Origin: Adiantum capillus-veneris
Lineage: Eukaryota; Streptophyta; Polypodiopsida; Polypodiales; Pteridaceae
NCBI GenBank assembly: GCA_014529385.2
Contig: CM043954.1
Coordinates: 6,821,806 to 6,885,805 of the forward strand
Direction: 5' to 3'
Length of the DNA stretch: 64,000 nt
Part shown: positions 12,196-23,021 of the stretch, piece after piece
Layout: every line of letters begins with the position of its first letter
Position numbering within the stretch: position 1 is the first letter of the stretch
Notes under the pieces: generated by a model
Told to the model about the DNA's origin: nothing
The model's database searches: none
Seen by the model: only the letters and a program-made list of their open reading frames with translations
Position numbers and translations under genes: made by a program

Positions 12196-12525
12196 ATGAC
12201 TTGCCCCTTGTGTGACATGGAGCCTGAGACAGAGTTGCACTACACATGCCGCTGCCCCGTCTACTACAAGATACGAGGCCGCTTCCATTGCTTGTTTAGA
12301 GAGGGTTTTGGACCACTCTCCAGAGTCATGGGATATGAGGATCAGAGATGCTTGGGTTTGCTCTTGCTCGAGCTGCACAGACACAGAGATAGCCTGATGA
12401 GTGGAGAGGCTAGCCAGTCTCAGAGACGGATCACAGATTTCTTTAGAGCAGACACTGGACAGCCGCCCCGCAGGAGCTACTACCACACCAGAGTTCACTT
12501 TCGTCTCACACCAGAGGCACAATGA
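12196..12525 (+). pseudogene. LINE ORF2 C-terminus: CCHC-like zinc region and PIP-box-like motif
   Basis: The frame begins MTCPLCDMEPETELHYTC and continues CPVYYKIRGRF, the Cys/His arrangement of LINE ORF2 C-termini. About 60 residues later it reads QRRITDFFRA (12421-12450), which fits the PCNA-interacting consensus Q-x-x-I-x-x-F-F exactly. The ORF ends at 12525 with a natural-looking stop. A CCHC-like C-terminus is normal for plant LINEs. A PIP box has been reported in human LINE-1 ORF2p, but I do not know of one placed here in plants. Confidence 0.7.
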
Positions 12526-12908
12526 TCGACCAAGCGAGTGAGCTGGGGGAATCCAGGCGCCCACGACTGCGAAGGACTACACAGCATCGACGGAGGCTTC
12601 ATCAGAAGATTCGGAGCACTCTGGCCAGGCATGCACGACGCCCGGTCAGACTACTGACCATGGAGGAGATTGATGAGATCAGCCAGCGCCCGATGCTAGA
12701 TCTCCTGTGATTTAGCTATCTCGGCAAGCTGCCCCTTTTGCTTAGTTCACATCGACTAGTCTAGGATCCCATAGTATTTTTTGTTTTGTTTTGTTTTGTT
12801 ATGTTGTTAGTTAGTTTGTTACTTTGACTTTGTATCACATCCACCACATTGTAACTTTTTGGTCTCATAGGTCACTTTGGCCTTTTGAAGACGTTAATAT
12901 AACATTTC

Positions 12909-13058
<150 letters not shown>

Positions 13059-13281
13059 CAAACTTCAGCTCCGTTGCTCGTCTTCAAACCCTAGGGTTTC
13101 TCCCTCACTATCTCCCCCTAGGCGGGGGCAGCACTATGGGGGGGCGTTAACACATAGCCCCACCCTGGGACCAAGCCAAAGAAATTGTGCAATGACTGTT
13201 ATTTATCCCTTTTCTTGTCCACTGCAGACACGCAGCCCTACCCTGTGCAGACTCACACCTGCAATCATTTCTTGCTTCTCA

Positions 13282-13317
<36 letters not shown>

Positions 13318-13560
13318 TTCCCTTCTACAGACATGCAGCATCACTCGCAATCTTTTCTTGTGAACGAGCCTGAAGCAAACAAGGTCTTGCCCACTTGCAA
13401 ACCAGCAGCCATCAGACATGAGCCCACCTACAAATTCATAGCTAGCAGACCCGCCACCTTTCATCAATGGTTGCCTCTTGGGCTACCCGTTTTCAGCCTT
13501 CAAAGATCTAGGTTTCAATTAGTTTCTGGGTTTGAGCATTTTTTCAAACCTTTGAAAGTT
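13059..13560. other. No gene recognised; contains a 34-base poly-C run
   Basis: The only long ORFs here are translations of the low-complexity tracts. An uninterrupted run of C occupies 13284-13317. Runs of this length are prone to sequencing and assembly error. Confidence 0.6.
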
Positions 13561-14380
13561 TGAGAATACATCAACAAGCTCATCAACATGACAGCTTGTC
13601 CAAACTCTGTCATTTTGGAAAGGTAACAAAGGAAGCCCCAATGTCCTACTTGGGCACCCCGATCGCACACAAAAGCTTCCTCGTGGGGGTAGCTGCACCA
13701 AGAATGTTGGGAGAAAAGGGGGAGACCGGTTGCTTAAAACCATTAGACCTTGCTCACAGACATCACCATCAACCTGTCCAACTCTTTTCCCAATTTTGAA
13801 GCACACACACACACCTAGACTATGACACACACACACAGAGAACATGGAGTTGACATAGACAAGATTGTAAGAGTGTGTAAGAGAATTGTAGAGATAGAGA
13901 CTTGATTAGAGAGTACACAACAAAATTAAGCATAGCATAAGAGTGTAGAGAAGAGAATTTGCACGAGAAAGGCCTAAATTTAGCCCCAAACTCCAATGTA
14001 TCTCTCTTGTGGAGTTGGTATTTAATATATTATTTGTGAGTTCAAGGTGCCAAAATTTGAAGCCCCTCTTTTACAACCACTTCACTTTTGTAAATGAATG
14101 AAGCTCATTAGTTGTTGCATGTCCCATAAGGGAAGTTCCCACTACAATTATTTATAGAGCCATAGTGGCTTATTGAAATGAAAATCTAAAATACTGTGCA
14201 AATATAAAACGGCCGAGAGTTATTGCCTACGCCTCTTCGTCAACTCCCGCATTCCACTCTACAAAACCATCATCATCAACTCACTTAGAAAAATAAATAG
14301 ACAATACATAATTAACCATTACGCCAGCTATCCCAATTGCAGCTAACCACTACAACAGGAGGGTGCCCAGTCTCGTAACA
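13561..14380 (-). repeat. Probable 3' LTR of a decayed chromovirus-like Gypsy (left boundary approximate)
   Basis: Reading the minus strand, a purine-rich GTGGGAGGGA is followed by TGTTACGAGACTGGGC starting at 14380, the usual polypurine-tract to LTR transition. Coding sequence for a chromodomain-like C-terminus ends just upstream. A TATA-like stretch (plus-strand AATATAAAAC near 14202) lies inside. The other LTR copy is not in the window, so the left end is a guess. Confidence 0.4.
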
Positions 14381-14428
14381 TCCCTCCCACTAGGGATAGC
14401 AAATGTCCTCAGTTGCTCAATAGAGAAA

Positions 14429-14690
14429 TCAAATGGACCGTGAGTGATGGAAACTATGAAGAAGGTCTGGGAAGTTGCGAAAGAACTTTTCAGACATCCA
14501 TTTGGCATCCTCTCTAGGGTGGCCCTTAAAAGTCAAAAGGTAAAGGTTATAAACCATATCAGTGCATGTAGTGGTGGTCTCGTGATCAACTATTTTGTCA
14601 GGGATGAGTTGCTCTTCTTGGTCTACAAGTGAAGGTGGGTCTTCATAAATGTGATGTGTAGGTACGGTCCTTTGAATGGTCTTAAAAGAT
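14429..14690 (-). pseudogene. Gypsy integrase C-terminal chromodomain-like fragment
   Basis: The reading frame gives PDKIVDHETTTT and then YLLTFKGHPREDAKW, the form of the chromodomain at the end of Ty3/Gypsy integrases (Y-L-[VI]-K-W-x-G-x-P-x-x-x-x-x-W). It continues from integrase sequence on the other side of the insertion. Chromodomains direct integration toward marked chromatin; this copy is a relic. Confidence 0.65.
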
Positions 14691-14926
14691 GTGCGCGTCT
14701 GTTGCACGTGTCAATGCAAGGAACTTGCTGATACACTGTGTGCGAGCCACAAATGGCTCCAAACACATAACAAGCCTAAACTAGTAAGCTCAAAGATTGT
14801 GATGGTGTGTCACTCACTGCTCTACGCTTGCTATCGTGGAGGATTCCTCGCCGCAAAGAAGAGAGAGACGCCGCTACGCCGCGCTCAACCGCCTCGCCGT
14901 CGTCGTGCCGTCGCAATGCTCGATTG

Positions 14927-15004
<78 letters not shown>

Positions 15005-15317
15005 TACACACACACACACACACAAGGAGATGAAGAAGAAGAAGATGGAGATGGAGCAAGAGCACTCTTCAATTTCACAAATGAGAGAATGTGAGTGATT
15101 TTTAGGTTTTTTTGACTTTTATATGAGCTCGCCCCATTCACACTTGGGCGCCCATGCTTAGCCAACTAATCCCTTGAATGTTCCAGTTAGAGTGTGCCTC
15201 TCATTGGCGATCACTCTTACCCTTTTCTTATTGGACCGACAAGCCCGGTACTTGATTCTACCAAGTAAATAATACAACGTCAGTCGTAGGTGATAGGAAT
15301 GTGCGTGAGGGCTAACA
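14691..15317 (-). repeat. 3' LTR of RT-less element copy A
   Basis: Matches the block at 23022-23595 and, in opposite orientation, the LTRs at 40810 and 54580. It contains a TATA-like element (minus-strand TATAAAAGTC) and a (CT)n(CA)n compound microsatellite at about 14929-15025 that is much longer than in the partner LTR. Confidence 0.9.
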
Positions 15318-16807
15318 TGCCCCCCTTCCTGATGTAGATTCCGTCCTTGGAAGCTATTGAGTTGAAGCTTGTTCGTCGAGGTGGAAGAGCATTTGAGATG
15401 AATGTCCTTAGCCTTCTTCAGTCACTGCAAAATCAAACAACTTTGGCACAGCAATTGCATTCTCATATACAATTAAAAAGCATATGCAGTTTTAGGCAGA
15501 CAAATTGACTGGTAGCATAATTCTGAACCATTTGTCAGCAATAAACATTAAATTGCAGTATTATCAAATGCATAAACAGTTTTAAAGGTAACAAATTGAA
15601 CAAGTATGGGGTCGCTAATTTAACGGTCAAAAGGCACTAAAGATCGACTATTAATACCATGGGCAACCTTCTCAAATTTCTCCGGTCAATTAAGTTGTTT
15701 AATCGCGAGAGCCAAGTATTTCATGTCCGAGGGCTGACTAGAGGCTATACCTAGAAGACCTTGTAGTTAAGCTACGATAAAAGGAGTTGCGCATGAAATC
15801 ATTGCCTAACTTATTTCCTTTTCTTTGACCCCCCAAAGTCTTTTCACAGTGATTCAATTTGGACGTGTGTGCTTATTTTGTATGCCTTGGGTTTTTTGCT
15901 TTTCAAGGAAAAGTGCCCACACTGGGAACCTCTAGGCTCTAGTACCATAGGCGATACATGTGAGTGAAGTATCCAATCAAGTTGAGATTTCTCTTCCAGC
16001 TTAAGATTTTACATTATGGGACTTTGATTTTTTTTTTTTTTTTTTGTTCGTTTTCAGCATTTTAATTTTGTAACTTTAGGGGTTCATATAACACTGTTAC
16101 CCTCCCCAGGCTCATCACACTAGTAAACTCCCTCTATAATACTTAAGCTAAAGGTCAATAGGGATTAAGCCCACTAGAAAGCCCTAGTACATTTCACACA
16201 ATGCTGCCTAAATCGGATTAAAAACCTAAGTAACCATTGACTATTAGGAAGGCATTCCCCATGCTATTAAGAGAAGATCTCTAACACCTAACTTGGTCAA
16301 AGTAGCTTAGTCAGACTGCTTGATTTTTAAACCTATACAAGTGATTATGACAAAAATTACATTGAATTTAATGTTTGATACTAAACAAAGGCACTGAATA
16401 TTATGCTACCAACCACAATCAAAGCAGATAATCATGGATGCAAAAAAGATAAGGGGCAATGCTAATGGACAAGAAACACCTGTTTGCATTGATAATTGCA
16501 CTTGATTTGAAGAGTGGGTCGAGATAAAGATTCCATGAAGGTCCAAATCCTAACCACAACAATTGTTCCTGTATAGACTAGGAAACACAAAGAATACCTC
16601 TAGGAGGCACATCAGTGGGAAAAAAGAACTTTGCTAATCACTCAACTCTAAAACAGAAACACTCCTATCGTACTAATCTTACCTACCCTCCATCACTCGA
16701 GTGATGAGGATCAAAGGTGTTTTATGACATAGGTTTCTATTTCAGTGTACCGGATGTGAATGTGTAGGTCTGGTCAATGTTTGACTTTTATTGTGCATAC
16801 TCATTTG
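15318..16807 (-). other. 3' non-coding region and polypurine tract of copy A
   Basis: About 1.5 kb between the end of the polyprotein and the 3' LTR contains no gene. The polypurine tract AGGAAGGGGGGCA is at 15330-15318. The same non-coding sequence occurs in copy B at 52940-54579, so it belongs to the element. Confidence 0.7.
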
Positions 16808-19201
16808 CTAATTGCTCTTGCTCTTTACTTTTTTTCTTTTTTGTGAGTATAAGGCTTTATATATACATTCCCTAAGATTGGGAGATTCAGAGGTCAGGGA
16901 GGAAGGTTGAGAGGGGAGTGAGTGAATGATGACTGTTAGCAACAAACACTCCCCACTTCCTTGGGTCGACCATACCGTTTGAAATGTGCTCGTCACCCTT
17001 TGAAACCAATTGTTCCAGTTGGTAATAGGTGAGGATTTTTGCCAATAGTTTTCTATTACCTTAGGTGCCTCATCGAGTTGCAAGGGTGGTAAGGTACTCT
17101 CCCAGGATCGAACTTGAAGTGGTTCATCGGGTGATTCTTGAACACTGGGAGGTGTGGATTCCTTTATAGCTTTATGGAGGTCCACTATTGTAGGTGGAGG
17201 CTGTGGAGAAGCTTTTATCTCTATGGATGCATTACATGAGGAGCTAGAAGCTTTATTCGTTTTTTCTATGGTTGAGTTGAGCAAAATAAGTCTTTCTCGC
17301 TTGGGAACCCATACTAGCTTCGGATCCGGTGTATAGTGTTTTGTGATTTTTCCTTTCCCATGATCTTTCATTGGCTTTGTCGTCACAGGGTTTGACTCAC
17401 ATAGGTCACGTGACAGGTAAGAACACAATCTACGTTTTGGTACCCATATTTGATCATTTCCTTGATAGCAGCCTTGGGCTTCCAATAGTCGTTTAGGAAT
17501 CCAACGCCATGTTTCCTTACATTTCTTGGGGCGAGTGGGACGTTTCTTACAAGGCTTCTGTTTTTTAGCATCAACCATGGTCGCTAAAGAAGATTTAGAA
17601 ACCCACTTGTATGTTTTCTTTGTTATATGAGGATGAGTCTTGTCAGAAGCTATATACATTGCTTCTAGCATATTTAAAGGTACGAGTGGTGACATTTCAT
17701 CCCCCTCAGGTGTTACCCATGTCGTCCCCCTATTTCCCCAAGTGTTGATGGTTGCTGCTAGGTGGACCCAATCCACATTGTCTGACTCAGTCATCCCAGG
17801 TAGTACATCCATATAAGGAGAATCTTCCCCAATATCAGTGTGTGCTTTACACGTGTAACAGTACTTCAATGGGGCCGAGTGAACTGTGGTGTCAGATCTA
17901 TGATCAATTATAAACCTATTTCCTAGAGGATGTGCTCGACCCATCACAAGATCCACTCGAATGACAGAATCTTGGAACTGCAAGTAGACATGGTTTTTAG
18001 ACCAGTCATGCACCATTTTTGCTTCCCTCATGAAAGGACATCCTAAGATCATCTCCGATGCCATAGTGTATTTGGAGGAATCCATAACAATGAAGGTAAT
18101 TCTTATTTTATGTCCAAAGATCTTGATCTTGAGATCTTCTAGCATCCCAATAGGTTTAACAATAGACCCATTGGCCATCTTCACTACTATGGTTGTGGTC
18201 GTAAGGTGAGGTCTTCCCATAGTTTCCCAGTAATTTTTAGTCACAATGCTAACCCCAGCGCCACCATGAAGGATGCCCTTCACAGTTAATCCCTTAGTAG
18301 TGATTGGTATGGTCGCATTGGATTCATCACCCTCAAAGTATTGTCCCAACTTGTTAACATGTATTTCTATAACAAGGTTGTCATCTAGGTTGGGTTGTGG
18401 ATCTAAGTGTTCCTCCTCTATTGGCATCTCCCCAACTCCATCCATCTGTGCAAATTGTGGTAGCCCAAACTTTAGTTCTCCATTGAGGAAGGCTCGAAGA
18501 GCTGAGACTAGCTCAGGGTCTTTATATAGTTTGGACATGATGGTGGTTCTAACTTCTGAAGACATGAAATCCATCAATTTGGCAATGTTTAACGGCACCT
18601 TTTGGACTTCAGTCCCTTGACGTGGGGAAGATGGGATCTCCATTTCTTCGATAGGATCAAGTAGTCCCTCTGTAAACATTCTTTCCATCAAGAAGTGAGT
18701 ACGCCCACTTTCCCATGACTTTAAGTCACTTTCTTCTTGGATGACACTAGGTATGGCTAAGGGTCTATGGACTTGGTGAGGTTGTTGTTGCGTAGGAAAC
18801 ACGGTGTTTGTAATCTGGATTTGCCTAGGTGCTGGTTCTAGATCCCTTTGGGTATCTTCTACCAAACTCCTTAATTGCTTGACTCTCTCAATCTCCTCTG
18901 TAGGGCTTGGATAAGTTCCTATCTCCTTCTTGGATCTTGGCCATTGTGGCTCATGAAGATCTTCCTTGTTGGTTTCTAACTTAGTGGTCGTTTTGGTCTC
19001 CATGGTTTCACCTAAATGAGAATCCTCTTTAGCGTCGTTAATATATACGGGGTCGTCACCAGTGCCTATGTTGGTCTTTGAATTGGGGTTTGACTTCGCT
19101 GGTTTTTGCAATCTCTTCCTTCGTGTTTTCTTCTTTTTCTGAGATTGGGCAATTGATGCCGTGTCTCTTTCCTCAAGAATATAATTTTGTTTTTGGAGCA
19201 T
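16808..19201 (-). CDS. Retropepsin-like domain plus W-[VI]-P-K repeat region (copy A), 797-residue ORF
   Basis: After a basic, acidic-patched linker, the frame gives a retropepsin-like fold: KGILHGGAGVSIVTKNYWE (flap and active loop), then MASEMILGCPFMREAKMV, the usual hydrophobic I-L-G strand. The catalytic position reads H where copy B has D (LDGGAG), so this copy's protease is probably dead. The C-terminal 350 residues carry TYKWVSKSSL, WRWIPKRLL, QIWVPKRRL and LVWVPKRERL, plus Lys/Cys-rich spacers, and end with YWQKSSPITNWNNWF. There is no RT, RNase H or integrase. I do not recognise the repeat region as a named domain. Confidence 0.7.
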   Translation of the reverse strand: MLQKQNYILEERDTASIAQSQKKKKTRRKRLQKPAKSNPNSKTNIGTGDDPVYINDAKEDSHLGETMETKTTTKLETNKEDLHEPQWPRSKKEIGTYPSPTEEIERVKQLRSLVEDTQRDLEPAPRQIQITNTVFPTQQQPHQVHRPLAIPSVIQEESDLKSWESGRTHFLMERMFTEGLLDPIEEMEIPSSPRQGTEVQKVPLNIAKLMDFMSSEVRTTIMSKLYKDPELVSALRAFLNGELKFGLPQFAQMDGVGEMPIEEEHLDPQPNLDDNLVIEIHVNKLGQYFEGDESNATIPITTKGLTVKGILHGGAGVSIVTKNYWETMGRPHLTTTTIVVKMANGSIVKPIGMLEDLKIKIFGHKIRITFIVMDSSKYTMASEMILGCPFMREAKMVHDWSKNHVYLQFQDSVIRVDLVMGRAHPLGNRFIIDHRSDTTVHSAPLKYCYTCKAHTDIGEDSPYMDVLPGMTESDNVDWVHLAATINTWGNRGTTWVTPEGDEMSPLVPLNMLEAMYIASDKTHPHITKKTYKWVSKSSLATMVDAKKQKPCKKRPTRPKKCKETWRWIPKRLLEAQGCYQGNDQIWVPKRRLCSYLSRDLCESNPVTTKPMKDHGKGKITKHYTPDPKLVWVPKRERLILLNSTIEKTNKASSSSCNASIEIKASPQPPPTIVDLHKAIKESTPPSVQESPDEPLQVRSWESTLPPLQLDEAPKVIENYWQKSSPITNWNNWFQRVTSTFQTVWSTQGSGECLLLTVIIHSLPSQPSSLTSESPNLRECIYKALYSQKRKKVKSKSN

Positions 19202-20172
19202 GATCGTGTGAGTACGTTTACTGGTACCACATGTGTACTTTTTGATGGCTCCTCGGTAACTTCAATCAAGTTTAATGGCGTGATCTTCGGTGCATTTGGA
19301 TTATTTGGACATTGGGCAATCAAATGATCTATGCCACATCGATTACACATGAGTATCGTCATTGTAGACATGCTCGCTTGATTGGTTTGCATTAGTGTCG
19401 CGTTCTTTTGTAGCCTAATAGGACACTTGGCTACACGATGTGGACCTCCACACTCATAGCATTGAAGAGGTGATCTCTTAGCAGTGTAATTGATATTTCG
19501 GCCTCTTGTCATAAGAGCAGCTACTTGATATACATGTTTGACTTGTCCCCAATAGTCCTCCATGTAGAATTGTGGACTTTCTTCAAGCGCATCCATCCCA
19601 TAGGCAATATTAGGATCTATATCTTCCTCACAGCATTCCGAACAAGAAATAGATGACTCACAACCCACTTGATTCACAGAAGTGATTCTCGGATGTGGTG
19701 GTTGCGGTCCTAGCACTGGAGGTGGTAAGGGTGTTGTTTGAACAAAATTTTGGGCCCTAGGGACCATGTGTTGTGTTGTTTGTTCAAGAGCTGGGGCCGG
19801 CATCAATGCAGGCACTTGAGGTGTGTATGTCCATGCTAAGGTTGGTCTATTGGCCATCGCGCACTTAAATACTATGCAATCCTTAGCTTGATGACCATAC
19901 CTTCCACATGCATTGCAATTCCCATTGAATTTTACTCTAAAAGTAGGGCACTCATTGGTACTATGCGGTCCATAGCATACTGAGCACCATTGTTGCTCCC
20001 TTTTTGGATACATATAATTGTTTTGTGGAGCAGGATTGTCTCTAAGACTCTCTTGAATAGCCTTGGTGAGATCTGCTAAAGTCATCTCAGATATCTTTAG
20101 CTCCTTAGCAATAGGCTTTAGGGTCATTGGCTGATGCCCTGATGCTTGCGAGCTAAATAGATTTAGGCTCAA
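19066..20172 (-). pseudogene. Nucleocapsid region with four CCHC-like knuckles (copy A)
   Basis: Four Cys/His boxes occur in order: CSVCYGPHSTNEC, CNACGRYGHQAKDC, CYECGGPHRVAKC and CNRCGIDHLIAQC. Only the second has the classic C-x2-C-x4-H-x4-C spacing; the other three are C-x2-C-x3-H-x4-C. Most Gypsy gags have one or two boxes. The first two form a pair, followed by a Pro-rich linker with YMEDYWGQ, then the second pair. The boxes presumably bind nucleic acid. Confidence 0.75.
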
Positions 20173-20197
20173 CAGACACTCTTTCTCCTTGAATCAT

Positions 20198-21476
20198 TCA
20201 ATTATCCTCCAATTGGATCGCATTGGTGGTGACTGCTTCCCAAGTGGTGATACCTCTAATGACTAGGCCATTGTAGATATCCTCATGTCGTAATCCTCGA
20301 ATGAATCTATCGAGCAATTGATTATTATTGAAGCGCTCATTTGGATTACAACAAGAATTCAAATGCTTCAAGCGACTAATAAAGTCTCTCACCGACGCTC
20401 CTTCCTCTCGTTGGGCTTTCTGGAGCTGAGAGGCTACACCCCAAAGCACTCCCTCTCGTATGTATTCTTTCAAGAACAGTCTCCTAAGAGTAGGGTAGAT
20501 CGTTTTTTCTTCCACCCTTAGGGTTCTATACCAATCCCCTGCCTTTCCACTTAAGGTTAGGCTTAAAGCATTACTCTGCAGGTCATTGTGTTCTCCTAGA
20601 GAATCGCATATTTTTTCAAACACTTCGATATGCTTTCTCACATCCCCGTCTCCACCAAATTTTTGTGTGGCTATTTGTACTGCCTTACTTCTAGGCTCTC
20701 TATCAGGCGTGTTACGCATATTCTAAACAATAGATCGACCAATAGCTTGAGCAAACGTTGCCAAGTCACCCAAGTGAGCAGGAACCGTGGGTGGAGGTGC
20801 TCCAGAGAGGAGTAGGTATTGGCATTGGGCTTGGCGCATAGGAAGCCCTTGGGTTCCACGTTTGGTACGGTGTTGTACCATGTGGTGATCCATAGTTCAT
20901 ATGTGTGGCCCTAGGCATAGCAGACGTCGGATGTGACATGCTAATGCTAGCCGGTATAGTCCCTTGGAAATAAGATCTTGGGTGTTGTGGTTGTGGAGCA
21001 TAGGTAGTTGAAACAATGGGAGGGGTAGGGACTACATGAGTGCGATGACACATGGGTGCATACGATTGGTACACACTGGTAGGTACTGTTGCAGGCATTG
21101 AGCTACCATGTAGCGGTGCTTTACTAACAAATGAGGTCCATGGCGTATTTCTTGGCATGCCCATCACTGGGGTAGGCATGGTAATCGTGGTGTCATCCAC
21201 GGAAAGATGAGCTAGACTTGGAAAGGTGAAGCTATCACTTGTGGGCTCAGATTGCACTGAGACCCCTGGAGAAACAACATATGGAGGATCCATCGGACTT
21301 ACCGCGGGAGTCTCCATTTGTGATAAGGTCGGTTGTTTAGCCTTTCCTGTATCTAAGAATCTCATGAGACCCGTTGAAGGCATGTTGATCCCCTTGTTCT
21401 GTCTCTCTAACTCAATGACCCTATGGATGACCTCACAAACTCTTTGTTGTTGATCCTCCACACTAGTAGCACCCAT
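20198..21476 (-). pseudogene. Gag core of RT-less copy A
   Basis: Segment 20766-21476 is a Pro/Thr/Met-rich linker (repeated SHPTSAMP/SYAP-type sequence). Segment 20198-20719 is a Retrotrans_gag-type helical core: KFGGDGDVRKHIEVFEKICD, LTLSGKAGDWYRTL, VRDFISRLKHLN, and NNQLLDRFIRGLRHEDIY. This capsid-like domain packages the RNA. A frame change separates the linker and core, and another follows the core. Confidence 0.75.
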
Positions 21477-21783
21477 TGTGGATATCTAACCAACCCACGT
21501 GATAGGTGTGACCGGTGTATAGGTCAGCTAGAGTTTCCGTTTTTAATTCATACTCTTAGTTCTCATTTAAAAACGCTCCATCTAGGATTGAGGTGCTAGG
21601 GGTGTCCTTTGAGCTAGATGTAATGTTGCTTTCTAGGGGTTGGCCCTTAGCGGTTGCTAAGTCAAGAGCACTCGAATGCTCTCTTAGCAATGATATTGAC
21701 ATAGAGGCTTTCGCTTTTAACTCTCTTCGTTGCTCCGCCTTGCGTAAGCTCTCGACTTCCTTTTCCCTAGCCGCAGTGATATA

Positions 21784-22290
21784 TCACTCAACCTCTTGCA
21801 CTTCGGCAAGGCTTCTACCATCGGGTAATATGACCTCGGAGGGGAATAGCTCTGAAGAGTCAGAAGGTGCAGTGAATGAAGTATTCATATGCACATTCTC
21901 TAAGGGCATAGGCTCTACGTTGGATATGAATGGAGAATTTACTTCCCCACCCCCCTCCTTTACATCATTAACTCCATGTTCAGAGCGAGTGGCTCTACTA
22001 AAGGTTTCCTTCAAGCGGCTAAGCACGCTCGGCCCAGACCGTGAGCCCATGGCATGCATGTCTTGGCTTGAGCTATCAGGATTAGGCATTGGGAAACCCT
22101 CCATGATGTCGTAGTCAGAGGAAGAGTCACTAGCCGCTATGTTCGGGTCTTGGTTTGTACTACCTTGGGTCCCCGCCGAGGGCCCGGAACCTAAGGAGGT
22201 GGATAATGAGAACTCACGTAAGTCGAAATTCTCTCTAATTGCTCCGTCTCTAGCACACGACCAGAGCGAAGATGCATGTGCCTTTGGCAC
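21784..22290 (-). pseudogene. Gag N-terminal segment of RT-less copy A
   Basis: A Ser/Asp-rich, low-complexity N-terminal segment (GSGPSAGTQGS, then IAASDSSSDYDIMEGF) that also occurs at 42256-42600 in copy B. The copy B version begins with MYLRSGH, close to the short M-x-x-R-S-G start seen on many plant Gypsy gags. No enzymatic domain is present. The frame is broken before the next segment. Confidence 0.6.
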
Positions 22291-23000
22291 CCTACAAGCG
22301 TCGGCAAATAACCGCGAAGGTTAACCGCTTACTTTTTTAGGCGTCCGTTTTCACTTGTTATTTTTTAATGTTTTTTTAATGATTGGTTTTTTTTTATTAA
22401 AGTTTGTGATAGCTTGAAACGAGCGTATCACTCAGAGGGTTGTGGTGTGCTTTATAGCACAGCGTTCGATCACCTGAAGCTCTGTTGGTCCTCAAAAAAG
22501 TTGATTTTTAGCTACGTGTGAAGCTAAAATTCATAATTTTAAAGGGCGATAGATGCCTAAGCCTGAGCGTGAGGTTGAACTTGGGTCTGGGCTTGGGTGT
22601 GGGAGATATTCCCGATCTCGATCCTACCTTTAATTTTTTTTTCTAATTTTTTAATTTTTGGATAAGGTCGCCGCGGCCTGCGTGCGAGCACACACACACT
22701 CTACCTACCTACTTACAACTAATACACCTACTGTTACACACTAACACACTTCATTAGCTTTCACAAATCTAATTCCTACTTACTGTACTTTGCATTACAC
22801 AGAACTAACAACCTTAATACTAACACCTTACACAGAGAAAAAATACAGTACCTTTGAAAACTTCATTAACAAAGAAATACACAGTAGCAACACAAAATCC
22901 TTCTTCTCAACACACACACCCTCCTTCCTTACCTTTCCTACAATTGAAATTGCACCACAAAAGAAGCACAGAGTGCCATTCAAGCTTAGTGCATGGAATT

Positions 23001-23017
23001 CCCCGGTAACGGTGCCA
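23001..23017 (-). other. Primer-binding site of copy A
   Basis: TGGCACCGTTACCGGGG lies four to five bases inside the 5' LTR. It is the TGGCGCC-type site common in plant Gypsy elements, with two substitutions relative to the usual form. Confidence 0.7.
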
Positions 23018-23021
23018 AAAA

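Noticed and set aside
13279-13563. Poly-Pro / poly-Gly ORFs over the C run
   Set aside because: Produced by the 34-base homopolymer; frames on either side do not look like protein.
16808-19201. Treating the W-[VI]-P-K ORF as a host gene
   Set aside because: It lies between the LTRs of copy A, continues the gag-protease order and recurs in copy B.
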